Assembly: GCF_003955665.1 (NCBI RefSeq)
Contig: NZ_RXHU01000034.1
Location: 3,682-67,681, forward strand
Length of the DNA: 64,000 nucleotides
Direction: 5' to 3'
DNA from: Paenibacillus whitsoniae
GTDB taxonomy: Bacteria; Bacillota; Bacilli; Paenibacillales; NBRC-103111
Shown here: positions 28,117-38,295 of the stretch, piece after piece
Layout: every line of letters begins with the position of its first letter
How positions within the stretch are numbered: the stretch's first letter is position 1
Made by a program: the position numbers and the translations under genes
The notes under the pieces: generated by a model
What the model saw: only the letters and a program-made list of their open reading frames with translations
The model's database searches: none
What the model was told of the DNA's origin: nothing

Positions 28117-28182
28117 TCATCATTCACTCCTTTGATTGTTTAGTACGTTGTATCTTCCAAACCTACCCCCTATTTGATAAGA

Positions 28183-28212
28183 GACCAGGAGAGATGAATC
28201 TCTCCCCCGGTC
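28183..28212 (-). terminator. Hairpin after the giant locus B gene
   Basis: gacc-agagat/atctct-ggtc stem with no strong T run. It is probably a partial terminator or mRNA 3'-end stabiliser before the concanavalin/CBM gene. Confidence 0.5.
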
Positions 28213-28221
28213 ATTCTTTGT

Positions 28222-31200
28222 CTAAAACTTTAGTGCGACTGCGGCAAGATCAACTATATTAATGATGCCATCGTCGTTAATATCACAATTCTTAATCGTT
28301 TGCCAATCTAAGGCTGCTGATGTTTTGCCATAGTTCTTAGCGACTAAACCAAGGTCAACAATATCGATACCGCCGATGCCATTGACGTCTTCACGCTGGC
28401 GAGCATGGACGGAAGCTGTGAAGACACCAATTGCCGCTTCTAGTGTAGTTACTGCTGATGTTACTTGAGATTGCGAAGCAGATGTATTGTCCCTTACAGC
28501 AATAGCAGCAGTAATGGCTGAACTCAGTACATTCTTGGAACCGGCAGGGTATTGTCCTGCATATGTTCCTTCTACAGCGTTAGCAAGCAAGGTTTGCGCA
28601 GATGTGATCATCGCTGATAAAGCCGTTTTATCAAGCGCTGGCAATTGTATACTTAGCGAACCGCTGACTGTTGTCTTTTTACTAACCGTATCTGTAATAT
28701 CGGAAACTGCCGTGATCACGGTTGTACTCGCAGTAGCCGAAGATTTGCCTCTGAAACGAAGGGTAAGCAAATTCTCATTTCCTGTAACGACTCCAGCTTC
28801 ACCAATACTTGCCATCTTGATGCGAATTTGTCCTGGCGTCAACTCTGGGTCACCAACGATCGTATAGTTTGGTTTTATAGAAGCAGCGCTGACAAACTCC
28901 AATTTGCTTGTATCATAGGAGATGAGAATATCTTGTGCATAAATCTTCGGATATGCACTCTGAGCGACACCATTTAAGTGATACGTATAAGCCACTTCTT
29001 CACCTGCATTGATTGTCGCTGCGCCTTCAAGCACATTGGCAACTGAGCTTGCTATTGTTAATGGTGCCACCTCTGCCGCATTTTCACTTTCCCAGTCATT
29101 CTTAATTGCGCTAACCGTGACATAGTAAGTTTTCTCAACATCTAGACCCGAAATGACATTGCCTTCCGTAAGCGGAGCTTGAACGGTCATCACATTCGTA
29201 TATTTGTGCGATGCATCACCATACTTGATCAGATAGCCAGATGCACTAGCAATTGCACCGAACTTAACGGTCGCTTGACCGTCACTAGGAACAACAGAAG
29301 TAATCACTGGCTTAGCAAGACCGCCAATGCTTTCTACTACTAAGTCATCGTGATAGACATACATGTCTGTAGAAAGGAACCCAGGACTTCCACTCTGAAG
29401 TGTTGTAGATTGTGTGCTATCCGTGGCTTCCAACTCTAGGACACCATCAATATACAATTTAATTTGATTGCCAACGAACTCACTTCTGAATACATGCTCA
29501 ACATTTGTTGTGATTGTCTTTGACTTCTGGACTAATACAGACGTAACGTTATCTTGCTTTTTCTTAATGTACACCGTATAACTATTCGAGCCTGTATTCA
29601 TTTCATAGCCTGTTAAATAATAATTTGCTGTACTTGACGCTCTGCCGAGCACAAAGATCTGATTACTTGCAACTTTCGTTGGTGTAAATAGAGCTTTGAC
29701 AGTAACAGCATAATCCTTCCATTCCTGCCCTTTCTTCAGCCACATCCGTTCAAAGGAGGAACCGTCTGCTTTCAATCGTGGCGTTGTGCCGTTATTATCA
29801 ATGGAGTAGCTGCCAGAAGCTTGGAACCAATCGTCAGCAAATTTCCCATCATTGAAGTTATTGCTATAAAGAACTGCGTTATTGCCAGAGGCACTCAACT
29901 CATTCGAACTTGTTCCATCTCCTTTATCATTTGTAGGAACCACCACAAAATAATAAGGCGTGTGTGACGCAGGTAATGTCACCGCGTAGCCGGAGTACGT
30001 GACACCAGATACTGTTCGCGTATAGGTGCCAGATTGCTCGCCAATTTTAATCATGTAAGACGTATTAATCGGATTGGTCGTGAAATTGACAACCATGCTG
30101 TTACCATCGCTAATAACACTGGTCAACTGTGGCGTTACCGCGGTAGGCGCTGACGGTGCCAACGACCTTTCTTGTGAAAGAGGGCTTTCACCAGCGCCAG
30201 ATATTGCACTCACTGCGAAATAATACGTCGTATTATTCGTTAATCCGGTTATCACTGGATTAGTTGAGCCTGTTACCACCGTGTTGGTATAGTTCCCACT
30301 CGTTGTGCCGTATTGCACCTTGTAGCTGATAGCGCCTGGTACGGCATTATAGTTTAATGTGAGCTTTCCGTTGCCTACAGTGATGGAGGACCATTGCGGC
30401 GCTGGCGTAGTCGCATTCTGAACAACAATTCCGTCAAATTCACCTGTAGCATGATCTGCAAAAACACCAATTGCCCCCGTAGCATAGGAAGAATCCGTTG
30501 TTGTTAATTCTTGCTGTGCATTCACGTACAGCCTGATCGTACTTCCTGTGAATACTAACTTAAAGCGATAAGCTTTATTCGAAGTAAGCGTGTATGCTTT
30601 TTGTACCAGCGTTTGTACCGTAGATCCACTTACTTTACTGATGGTCAATTGACCATTGGCATAAGACGCTTTGTAATAATGACTAGCATCTGTGACTCTG
30701 CCCAGCAATCCAACTTCTCCACTAGTTGTATTGGACATTTGTACCCAGGCGTAGTAATTAACATTCGCAAATTGCTGTGTCGTGTAGGCCAATCCTTGAC
30801 CAGATGGACTCTGAATTTGAAGTACCTTCTCCTCAGGATCCTTAGGTGTTGCACCGATAGCTGAAGTTAAAGTTTGTTTCGTATTATACGGTATTATCGT
30901 TTCTTGAGATATACCTACCCCACTGCCGCTAACATTCCAGTTGGTCGCCATCGCGGCTGCACTCGCATAATTAAAGCTTTCATTAAAGATGGAAACATTA
31001 ATTAGGTTCGTTGAAGCCAAGAGCTCAAGCGGCAATGCCACATAAGGAGAACCGCTAAACTGCTCCGTATGCGTACCCAACCAAGATTGTGTATAGTACC
31101 CATTTAACCCTTTCAAGTAAAAATCAGAAACACCCACACGAAGCAGTTGCATAATGTGTTCAACTCGAGCTTCATTACCTGGTGAGTCCATATAACCGAA

Positions 31201-34200
31201 ATATTTCATCAGAACCAGATTGATATTGGATGAGGAAACACCATAACTAACATAGGAGAGTGATTCCCTTGGACCGCTTGCATCCGTACTCGCAAACTCG
31301 TGCGCCATGCCGGTTTGACCGATATAATCCCCTTCATCAGCCGAGTGTGTCCATGTATACGATTGCGTTGCTTCGAAGAGTTCTACTGGATTACTCAAGA
31401 ACTGATCCAAAGAGACCCCTTTGAACGACCACTTCGCTTGTGTGATTGTTCCTTTGATTTTCGCTGCTTTGTCAGTCAGCGAACTGAAGCCAATCGTTTT
31501 TTCAAAGCAGGTTTTAATTGAACTTAGCCCTAGTGCATTCAACTCGGCAATAAAAGCCGTATGATCATAATTTTGTAAAATACTTTTTACATTTTCAGTC
31601 CCAAGAACAAAAGCCGCTGAATAGAACATCGTCAAGTTTGGCTCCCAATAATTCGGTCCTGTTCCTATCCAGGTATTGGTATCACCATTCATCGCTGTGC
31701 GATTACCAGGTCTAGCATTGCCATTCTCATCAAAGTCACTGATGGTGTAAGCTGTAGACACTAAAGCCGCTTTCATAAAAGTAACAAATTTGGATCTCTC
31801 TGCAGATGTGAATTGTGACATGACCCCTTCATCGTTCCATAATAGAGCGAGCGCGTAGACCATAGGCGCTTGAGCTCTTGAATCAAGTCCCCCTTGCAAA
31901 TTGGGCATATTTGTTCCGTTCGTAATCATCTTACGCATCGTAGATACATATCGCTCGATAAGCTCTGGACTACGATTACCTGAAGCAATCGCTTGAGCGA
32001 TAGAAGCAAATTCCGTCGTAGTGACAACACCGCCATCACTTGCCGCATCCGCATTTGTGAATGTAATATTCCCTGTATCCAACATGGCTTTATCTAAGTA
32101 GGACTGCAACGTTGTTGCATAAGGATAACTGACATTACCAGCCGCAAAGAGTGCAGATGTCGTGATATTGGGTATCACATTATTGGATGCATCTTTAATT
32201 GCGCCAGCCGCTAACTGAATCCGATTGTTATTGCCTGTAAGAGCACTTGAGAACGACAAGACAATTTTATTGCCGTTTGTCGCCACGGTAGCATCAGTTG
32301 GTAGCGCTTGATAGGTGCTTCCCCCATTATTGGATATAGTTAGAGCTGCCTTTAACGCTGTGATGTCGGATAGGGCATTAACGACATTCTCATTAAATGT
32401 CAAATTAATCTTTTTGTTAAAGTTATAAATATACGTGCTTTGCAACTCAGGCGCTGAACTATCTGCTGTGATCGGCAAAGTTGTATAAGCAGTCGTGATC
32501 ACATTACCTGCTGCATCTTTCAGCGTGTTTCCCGCTAGCTTAAAGGTATTAGCCGTTCCGTTCAGCGGGTTTTCCAAGGTGATCTTCATCACACCTCCAC
32601 TGATCGTTACAGTGTCATTAGAGCCAAGTGATTGATAGGTGGTCCCGTTCGCAGCGAAAGTTACAGCTGCTTTCAGTGACGCAGCATCCACCGCGTTACT
32701 AAACAGAGGCTCATCCCCGGTTATGGTGACGATTTTGTTGGATGTATCCAAGCTAGCTGAACTTACGAGATTAGGTGCTGTTGTGTCATATTGTAATGCT
32801 TCTGTTCTCAACTCTGTTGTCAGGATGTTATTATTAGTATCTTTAAGCGTATTGCCAGCAATGATGAGTTTGGCTCCTTGTTGCATCAATCGATTCTGGA
32901 GCACAACTGTCAGTTGCTTGTTTGCAATTGTCACTTGATCCCCTGCACTTAGTGGAGTAGCATTCACACCATCAGCAGCCAAACTAATTGCTGATTTAAG
33001 GGCAGCGGCGTCAGCTTTATTGTTTACAAGGTTATCGTCAAAGTTCAACGTAATTGTTCTGTTCTCATTACTAACCACTGAACTTGTATATACTGGCGGC
33101 TGAGTATCGTAGTGCAGAAGCAATTGTGGGCCTGTAGCACCGCTTTCTCTATTCGCAACTACCCGATTCGAGTTTGAAGCAGAACCAACGACTAAGATAG
33201 ATGCCGTGCCATCTGCTATAACTTGAGATTGAATATAATTGGTCACATCCCACTCATACCAACCGTTCGTAATGCCTACAGGTACAGTACCTAATAGAGC
33301 ACCTTGTTCAGGCTGCGTATTATACGTCACACCACCTGCACCGCTCTCTTGCCAGGCATCGCCAATCGCATAAATACTAATTGGATCTACAGTTGACAAG
33401 GTCTCTGTAAAATAAAGCCTTAGCTTAGCCGAGTTAAACGTATTGGCATTTGCTAGATCAAACTTGACCAGTACTCGACGATTAAACGCGCCTCCTCCTT
33501 CTTTCAGAACAGAAGTAGCTTCGGTACCGAAATTGGAGTCAATGTTCGTTGCCCCGCTATCAACCCTAGCATCCGCAGTAGCGGGGATGACTTGATTGTT
33601 CGCATAAATTGGAACGTAGTTTGCGCCTTGTAAAGCAATTGTCGTCGTGTCCGTGGTAAGGATATTATCTAAATTATCCTTAATGGCATTACCAAGCAGC
33701 CTTATTTTGTTGGTCGCCCCTACTATCGCAGTGGCAAAATTAATCGTAATACTAGATGAATTAAGGACAACTGTGTCTCCAGCACCTAAAGGCTGGAAGT
33801 TGGTTCCATTTGTTGCAAATCGTAAGCTGTCCTTAAGATTCCCGCTTGTGTTGTCAAAAATGTTCTCGGAGAAACTTAGCGTAACTTGCTTATTATCGGA
33901 ACTAACAACCGCACCGGTTAAACTAGGTGCATCTGTATCTGCTGTAAACACAAGTACAGGTTGTTGTGACACCGTAGAACGATGTCGACTATAGATGTTT
34001 TTTTGGACGTCAACACCAGCAGCTGGCTCAACTTGTAGTGAGATGCTCGCTAAACCGTCTCCTTGCATCTGCTGCTTGACGTAAGATGTAAGATCGACTT
34101 CCGTTGCTACACCATTCGTAGCAGCAACAGGAAAAGAAGTGATTAATCCCATACTTGCAGGTTTATTATTCCAGGTAATATAGTTGTTTTGTGTTCCTGT

Positions 34201-34614
34201 GGTATCTGAGAAATCAGCAGCCGTATATTCATTCCAGTTATCCTCCGTGCCATAGACATAGGTTGTTACAGCATTTGATGTGGCATTCACTGAGGTCACT
34301 CTTAATTTTACACTCTTTATTTTGCTAACAGCTGGCAATATCGTGTTCTTGGCAGGGTTCACATTAAAACGCATATAAGCGCGATTCTGTACCGTTGAAC
34401 TCTCCCTTATTAGTAACTGCCCCGGACTATTGTTGGAATAAGACACATTTGGGTTTTGATTATTAATATAGGCATCTGCTTCAGGTGCTAGTGTTGTCGT
34501 CGTATCTGCATATGCGCGATCAATCGGTGTCAGTGCCCCCCCTAAAGTGGCGACAACCAAACTGAGCATTGCCAGCCCACTTATTGCTTTCTTCCACCAT
34601 TTCCTTTTAAACAT
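28222..34614 (-). CDS. Giant secreted multidomain protein with cohesin-like and dockerin domains (locus B)
   Basis: 2130 residues from the ATG at 34614 (M-F-K-R-K-W-W-K-K signal peptide, gggggtg ribosome site). Approximate order: DNRLRE domain 40-225; Ig-like SwmB repeat 227-330; DNRLRE 340-505; three SwmB repeats 508-825; an all-alpha module 830-1212; concanavalin-like 1215-1400; two fibronectin III 1405-1575; concanavalin-like 1580-1765; fibronectin III 1768-1850; cohesin 1857-1990; FIVAR-like helices 1995-2068; dockerin 2075-2130. The alpha module is the only likely catalytic part. It has W-E-P-N-L, G-D-Y-I-G-Q-T-G-M-A-H-E and R-E-S-L-S-Y, recalling toroid-type polysaccharide lyases, but I cannot assign a family. 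The dockerin's first loop (D-V-N-G-I-G) lacks the usual fifth-position Asp; the second (D-I-N-D-D-G) is intact. Confidence 0.88.
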   Translation of the reverse strand: MFKRKWWKKAISGLAMLSLVVATLGGALTPIDRAYADTTTTLAPEADAYINNQNPNVSYSNNSPGQLLIRESSTVQNRAYMRFNVNPAKNTILPAVSKIKSVKLRVTSVNATSNAVTTYVYGTEDNWNEYTAADFSDTTGTQNNYITWNNKPASMGLITSFPVAATNGVATEVDLTSYVKQQMQGDGLASISLQVEPAAGVDVQKNIYSRHRSTVSQQPVLVFTADTDAPSLTGAVVSSDNKQVTLSFSENIFDNTSGNLKDSLRFATNGTNFQPLGAGDTVVLNSSSITINFATAIVGATNKIRLLGNAIKDNLDNILTTDTTTIALQGANYVPIYANNQVIPATADARVDSGATNIDSNFGTEATSVLKEGGGAFNRRVLVKFDLANANTFNSAKLRLYFTETLSTVDPISIYAIGDAWQESGAGGVTYNTQPEQGALLGTVPVGITNGWYEWDVTNYIQSQVIADGTASILVVGSASNSNRVVANRESGATGPQLLLHYDTQPPVYTSSVVSNENRTITLNFDDNLVNNKADAAALKSAISLAADGVNATPLSAGDQVTIANKQLTVVLQNRLMQQGAKLIIAGNTLKDTNNNILTTELRTEALQYDTTAPNLVSSASLDTSNKIVTITGDEPLFSNAVDAASLKAAVTFAANGTTYQSLGSNDTVTISGGVMKITLENPLNGTANTFKLAGNTLKDAAGNVITTAYTTLPITADSSAPELQSTYIYNFNKKINLTFNENVVNALSDITALKAALTISNNGGSTYQALPTDATVATNGNKIVLSFSSALTGNNNRIQLAAGAIKDASNNVIPNITTSALFAAGNVSYPYATTLQSYLDKAMLDTGNITFTNADAASDGGVVTTTEFASIAQAIASGNRSPELIERYVSTMRKMITNGTNMPNLQGGLDSRAQAPMVYALALLWNDEGVMSQFTSAERSKFVTFMKAALVSTAYTISDFDENGNARPGNRTAMNGDTNTWIGTGPNYWEPNLTMFYSAAFVLGTENVKSILQNYDHTAFIAELNALGLSSIKTCFEKTIGFSSLTDKAAKIKGTITQAKWSFKGVSLDQFLSNPVELFEATQSYTWTHSADEGDYIGQTGMAHEFASTDASGPRESLSYVSYGVSSSNINLVLMKYFGYMDSPGNEARVEHIMQLLRVGVSDFYLKGLNGYYTQSWLGTHTEQFSGSPYVALPLELLASTNLINVSIFNESFNYASAAAMATNWNVSGSGVGISQETIIPYNTKQTLTSAIGATPKDPEEKVLQIQSPSGQGLAYTTQQFANVNYYAWVQMSNTTSGEVGLLGRVTDASHYYKASYANGQLTISKVSGSTVQTLVQKAYTLTSNKAYRFKLVFTGSTIRLYVNAQQELTTTDSSYATGAIGVFADHATGEFDGIVVQNATTPAPQWSSITVGNGKLTLNYNAVPGAISYKVQYGTTSGNYTNTVVTGSTNPVITGLTNNTTYYFAVSAISGAGESPLSQERSLAPSAPTAVTPQLTSVISDGNSMVVNFTTNPINTSYMIKIGEQSGTYTRTVSGVTYSGYAVTLPASHTPYYFVVVPTNDKGDGTSSNELSASGNNAVLYSNNFNDGKFADDWFQASGSYSIDNNGTTPRLKADGSSFERMWLKKGQEWKDYAVTVKALFTPTKVASNQIFVLGRASSTANYYLTGYEMNTGSNSYTVYIKKKQDNVTSVLVQKSKTITTNVEHVFRSEFVGNQIKLYIDGVLELEATDSTQSTTLQSGSPGFLSTDMYVYHDDLVVESIGGLAKPVITSVVPSDGQATVKFGAIASASGYLIKYGDASHKYTNVMTVQAPLTEGNVISGLDVEKTYYVTVSAIKNDWESENAAEVAPLTIASSVANVLEGAATINAGEEVAYTYHLNGVAQSAYPKIYAQDILISYDTSKLEFVSAASIKPNYTIVGDPELTPGQIRIKMASIGEAGVVTGNENLLTLRFRGKSSATASTTVITAVSDITDTVSKKTTVSGSLSIQLPALDKTALSAMITSAQTLLANAVEGTYAGQYPAGSKNVLSSAITAAIAVRDNTSASQSQVTSAVTTLEAAIGVFTASVHARQREDVNGIGGIDIVDLGLVAKNYGKTSAALDWQTIKNCDINDDGIINIVDLAAVALKF

Positions 34615-34637
34615 AATGGTTACACACCCCCAACTAA

Positions 34638-34651
34638 TGTTTACGCTTTCA
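34638..34651 (-). promoter_or_regulatory. Candidate cre (CcpA) site before the giant locus B gene
   Basis: Minus strand tgaaagcgtaaaca, matching the catabolite-responsive element consensus for CcpA (TGWAANCGNTNWCA) at nearly every defined position. It lies 24-37 bases before the start codon and downstream of the terminator at 34665-34698, where bound CcpA would act as a roadblock to read-through transcription. Confidence 0.65.
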
Positions 34652-34664
34652 TTTTTTTCATAAA

Positions 34665-34698
34665 ACGGAATGTGAGAACTCACACTCCCACATTCCGT
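34665..34698 (-). terminator. Terminator/attenuator between binding protein and giant gene
   Basis: Perfect acggaatgtg/cacattccgt stem with tttt after it on the minus strand. No room for a full promoter exists between it and the start at 34614, so the giant gene probably depends on read-through, giving less enzyme than binding protein. Confidence 0.75.
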
Positions 34699-34709
34699 GT
34701 ATTGCAATC

Positions 34710-36278
34710 CTACTTTTTCCCGTTCGCGTTATACCAATCCGTCGCTTGCTTCACCAGATCGTTACCGCCACGCGTCTTCCAATCCTTCACAAACTGATCG
34801 AAGTAATCTAGAGGTTGATTGCCCAAAACAATCTTTGCAGCTGTTTCAATGAACATTGTACCAGGAACACCGAACTCACCGATTTCCGGCTGTGTGGACT
34901 TGAACGTCGGAGCTCCTAATAAAAGATTCGGTTGTCCTTCTTTTTTGCCCACTGTAAAAAACTCTTCTAATTTCGCTACAGCATCAGCGCCAATCTGAAC
35001 CTTCTTCAGTTCCGGGTTCCAACCTGCGAGGTTGAACATCTGGCTTCTCCACAGGATCGATTTGTCATCTGTATCTTTTTGTTTGTTATACGTGATTTTA
35101 CCCGCTCCATCTTTAGTAAACGTATTACCAGGAACACCGAAATTAATAAATTCTTGACCTTCTTGCGTCACTAACCAATCGAAGAATTTGACGATTGCTG
35201 CTGGATCTTTTGCTTTTTTGGTCACGGAGAACGTTTTGTTGAAAGCGGAAATGCCAAATCCGGCATATTGAACGCCTGGTGCTTTAGGAGAAAGCAGTGG
35301 AGCTACTATAGCACCTTTGCCTGGCAGTGCTTTGTTCAATTTATCCTGCCAATCCCACGCGAGGTTAGGATCGTGAACCCATACACCAACTTGGTCATTT
35401 TGAATTTTTTGTTCCCATGTGTTACGCTTATTCGTCATAAATTCGCTGTCCAACAATTTCTCGTCATTCAGCTGTCTTAAATAGGCAAGCGCTTGTTTCA
35501 TTTGAGGACTCGTATTGGAAGGAACCAGCTCCCCATTAACTAAACTAGCGCCGAATTCATTGGCCCCAAACATCCCTAATACCGTATCTAACCAGGTAAA
35601 ATTTTCCCGTCCGGATAATGGGATTTCATCCTTTTTACCATTGCCGTTCGGATCTTTATCACGGAATGCACGCAACATATTCAAGAATTCGTCTGGTGTT
35701 TTAGGCGCTTCTTTAATCCCAACTTTATCCATCCAGTCCTTACGTACGTAGAACATCCGATTGACAGGCGAATCTCCTGCAGCTGATTCAGGTATTGCGT
35801 AAATTTTTCCGCCTCGCGTCACGCCATCCCATGCTGCTTTCGGGATGACCTTTTTCAAATTCGGTCCATATTTATCAATATACTCATCTAGGGCAACCAA
35901 TTGATTGTTTGCAAATAGATCGCCGTTAACCCCGTAATCCATGATAACATCCGGCAATTCCCCACTCGCAAATTTCACCTTCTTAAGCTGTTCAGCTTGA
36001 GCGGCTGGCAAGAAGGTGATATCTAAGATTGTGTTCGTTTTCTCAGCCAAATATTTAATTGTAGGGTCTTCCATCGGATTGCCACCAGGAACAGGCTGAT
36101 TATTGTCAGTTAACAACATGCTGAATTTAGCAGGTGCTTTCGGCGCTTCTGTACCTTTCGCAGTTGCAGCCGGACTAGTTGTCGAGCTACTTTCTGTTGC
36201 TTTAGTTCCACATGCAGCAAGTACACTGACCATCGATACAGCTACAGCTAAACTAACCCATTTTTTTGATGAATTCAT
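34710..36278 (-). CDS. Sugar ABC transporter solute-binding lipoprotein (locus B)
   Basis: 522 residues. The signal peptide has lipobox V-L-A-A-C with C23, then a Ser/Thr/Ala-rich tether, then a family 1 solute-binding fold. The ribosome site ggaggaaa is eight bases before the ATG. It is linked to the two permeases upstream (36393-38265) and followed by an attenuator. It is probably the receptor for oligosaccharides freed by the giant protein at 28222-34614. The ligand cannot be read from sequence. Confidence 0.92.
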   Translation of the reverse strand: MNSSKKWVSLAVAVSMVSVLAACGTKATESSSTTSPAATAKGTEAPKAPAKFSMLLTDNNQPVPGGNPMEDPTIKYLAEKTNTILDITFLPAAQAEQLKKVKFASGELPDVIMDYGVNGDLFANNQLVALDEYIDKYGPNLKKVIPKAAWDGVTRGGKIYAIPESAAGDSPVNRMFYVRKDWMDKVGIKEAPKTPDEFLNMLRAFRDKDPNGNGKKDEIPLSGRENFTWLDTVLGMFGANEFGASLVNGELVPSNTSPQMKQALAYLRQLNDEKLLDSEFMTNKRNTWEQKIQNDQVGVWVHDPNLAWDWQDKLNKALPGKGAIVAPLLSPKAPGVQYAGFGISAFNKTFSVTKKAKDPAAIVKFFDWLVTQEGQEFINFGVPGNTFTKDGAGKITYNKQKDTDDKSILWRSQMFNLAGWNPELKKVQIGADAVAKLEEFFTVGKKEGQPNLLLGAPTFKSTQPEIGEFGVPGTMFIETAAKIVLGNQPLDYFDQFVKDWKTRGGNDLVKQATDWYNANGKK

Positions 36279-36392
36279 TTCGGTATTTCCTCCCTTTTTG
36301 TGTACATCGCTGTAATTTATTATATATGAAGACTAGCGGAAAATGTCGAACGCATACGGCATGAAACATTTCCCAAGTGTCAACATAGCGAC

Positions 36393-37274
36393 TTATTCTT
36401 TCACTGAGCCAAGAGTGGCTCCTTTCACAAAATGCTTCTGCAGGAAAGGATACAGAATGACGATCGGTGTTGTAGCGAGCACAATGGTTGCCATTTCAAG
36501 TGCCTTCGGAAGAAGCTTGCCCCCCGTATCACCAGCGACCGCAGCAGCAACATCATTAGAGCTCCCTGCAGCGATCAAGAAGTAAATGTACATTTGCAAA
36601 GTCTGAAGATGACGATCGTTAATGTAGAGCAGCGGAGCAAAGTAGCTATTCCAATGACCAACAGCGTAGAACAATAGCAATGTCACCATGATTGGTTTGG
36701 ATAACGGAACTACAATTTGCCAAACGATCCGATAGTCATTCATGCCATCCACCTTGGCAGCATCAAATAGCTCCTCCGGCAAATTGCGGAAGAAGGTAAT
36801 ACACAGAATCATGTTGAATGCGCTAATTGCGCCTGGAACAATTAAAGCCCAAATGGAATTAATGAGGTGCAATTCTTTGACTACCAAATAAGTAGGAATT
36901 AAAGGAGCCTGGAAGACCATTGTAAAAATGATGAACAGCATGATGCCCCTGCGGCCTCTTAAATACGATTTGGACAGCGGATATGATCCCACAATCGTGA
37001 GTACCATATTGAGCGCTGTGGCAATCACGACTACTTTCACCGTCATCCAGCCAGCTCGCCAGAAAGTATTGTTGGCGACGACATATTTGAATTGCTGCAG
37101 CGTTGGCTCGACAGGCCAGAATGAAACTCTGGACTGTATGAGCGCATTATTCGAGGAGAATGAGCCGGCCACGACATGAAGAAGCGGCAGCAACGCGAGA
37201 AGACTCATGATTACCAACAATGTGATATTGAAGGCATCGAATGATTTCTCGCCCATGGATTGTTTGATTTTCAT
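36393..37274 (-). CDS. Carbohydrate ABC transporter permease (YtcP-like, locus B)
   Basis: 293 residues from the ATG at 37274, where an aggagg site is well spaced; longer in-frame starts would lie inside the upstream permease gene. Six transmembrane helices, EAA loop D-A-A-K-V-D-G-M near 190, and the C-terminus G-A-T-L-G-S-V-K-E typical of the subunit. Ten bases separate it from the LplB-like gene. It is the second half of the locus B sugar channel. Confidence 0.93.
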   Translation of the reverse strand: MKIKQSMGEKSFDAFNITLLVIMSLLALLPLLHVVAGSFSSNNALIQSRVSFWPVEPTLQQFKYVVANNTFWRAGWMTVKVVVIATALNMVLTIVGSYPLSKSYLRGRRGIMLFIIFTMVFQAPLIPTYLVVKELHLINSIWALIVPGAISAFNMILCITFFRNLPEELFDAAKVDGMNDYRIVWQIVVPLSKPIMVTLLLFYAVGHWNSYFAPLLYINDRHLQTLQMYIYFLIAAGSSNDVAAAVAGDTGGKLLPKALEMATIVLATTPIVILYPFLQKHFVKGATLGSVKE

Positions 37275-37284
37275 CGGAAGCCTC

Positions 37285-38265
37285 CTAGTATAAACTTTCA
37301 CCCGTTGTTGATTTACTAATTTTATTCGCGCCAACCAAAAGAACAAAGCCAATTACCGACTTGAATAATCCGATTGCCGTTGTTATGGAGAATTGTCCGT
37401 TCATAATACCTAATCGGTAAGCATATGTGTCTAGAATCTCCCCAACTTCAAACGTAATGGGGCTTAAGAAGATGTATACCTGTTCGAAACCCACATCCAT
37501 AACATTTCCAATTTTCAGGAGAAGGAGTATGGTTATTGCCGGAAGCAAACCCGGGAACGTGACATACTGGAATTGCTTCCAACGACCTGCGCCATCCATT
37601 TTCGCCGCTTCGTAAAGAGATGGACTAATACCCGATAGGGCAGCTAAGAAAATAATGGTGCTCCATCCCATCTCTTTCCAAATACCAGCCGATACAACAA
37701 CGCTCCGGAAAGCCGAAGGCGATTGAAGGAAATCAAATGTCGGTAGTCCCACGCCTTTAAACATGTCATTTACAAGGCCGCTTTGTTCCGAAAGCATCAT
37801 GTAAGCCAAACCGTATACGAGTGTCCAAGATAAAAAGTGAGGCAAGTACAGTACGGTTTGAACCGACCGCTTAAAGGCCATATTCCGAATCTCGTTCAAT
37901 AGACAAGCTAGAATAATCGGCGCTGGGAAAGAAAACACAATCTGATATAGGCTAATCAACAACGTATTCTTAATTAAGCGAATGTATTGCGGATTTGAAT
38001 ACATCAGCTCAAACCATTGGAATCCCACCCATTTACTTTTAAGAAAACCTTCAAAAATATTGTAGTCCTTGAATGCAATTACACTGCCCAGTAAGGGTAC
38101 ATATTTAAACGTTATGAAATAGATAAATACGGGAATCAACATGATGTAAAGCGCACTATTTTTTCTGACAAATCCGATGAAACTAAGTTCTCCCGATCGC
38201 TTCCCACTAGCAACAGTAGACTTGATCGATTGGACCGATGCCACTCCTATCGTCTCTTTATTCAA
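37285..38265 (-). CDS. Carbohydrate ABC transporter permease (LplB-like, locus B)
   Basis: 326 residues if translation starts at the TTG at 38265. An in-frame GTG at 38274 overlaps the aaggag ribosome site itself, whereas the TTG is spaced eight bases from it. Six transmembrane helices, EAA loop Y-E-A-A-K-M-D-G-A near 225, and a charged N-terminus of about 35 residues as in LplB. It is the first gene of the locus B transport operon behind a tataat box at 38296-38301. Confidence 0.92.
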   Translation of the reverse strand: MNKETIGVASVQSIKSTVASGKRSGELSFIGFVRKNSALYIMLIPVFIYFITFKYVPLLGSVIAFKDYNIFEGFLKSKWVGFQWFELMYSNPQYIRLIKNTLLISLYQIVFSFPAPIILACLLNEIRNMAFKRSVQTVLYLPHFLSWTLVYGLAYMMLSEQSGLVNDMFKGVGLPTFDFLQSPSAFRSVVVSAGIWKEMGWSTIIFLAALSGISPSLYEAAKMDGAGRWKQFQYVTFPGLLPAITILLLLKIGNVMDVGFEQVYIFLSPITFEVGEILDTYAYRLGIMNGQFSITTAIGLFKSVIGFVLLVGANKISKSTTGESLY

Positions 38266-38295
38266 TGCTCCCACTCCTTCTCTCTGTATACTCCA

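Noticed and set aside
30978..32124. Assignment of the giant's alpha module to PL8 (hyaluronate lyase)
   Set aside because: Only the helical character fits. The expected Asn-His-Tyr catalytic set and the following beta domains of PL8 were not found.
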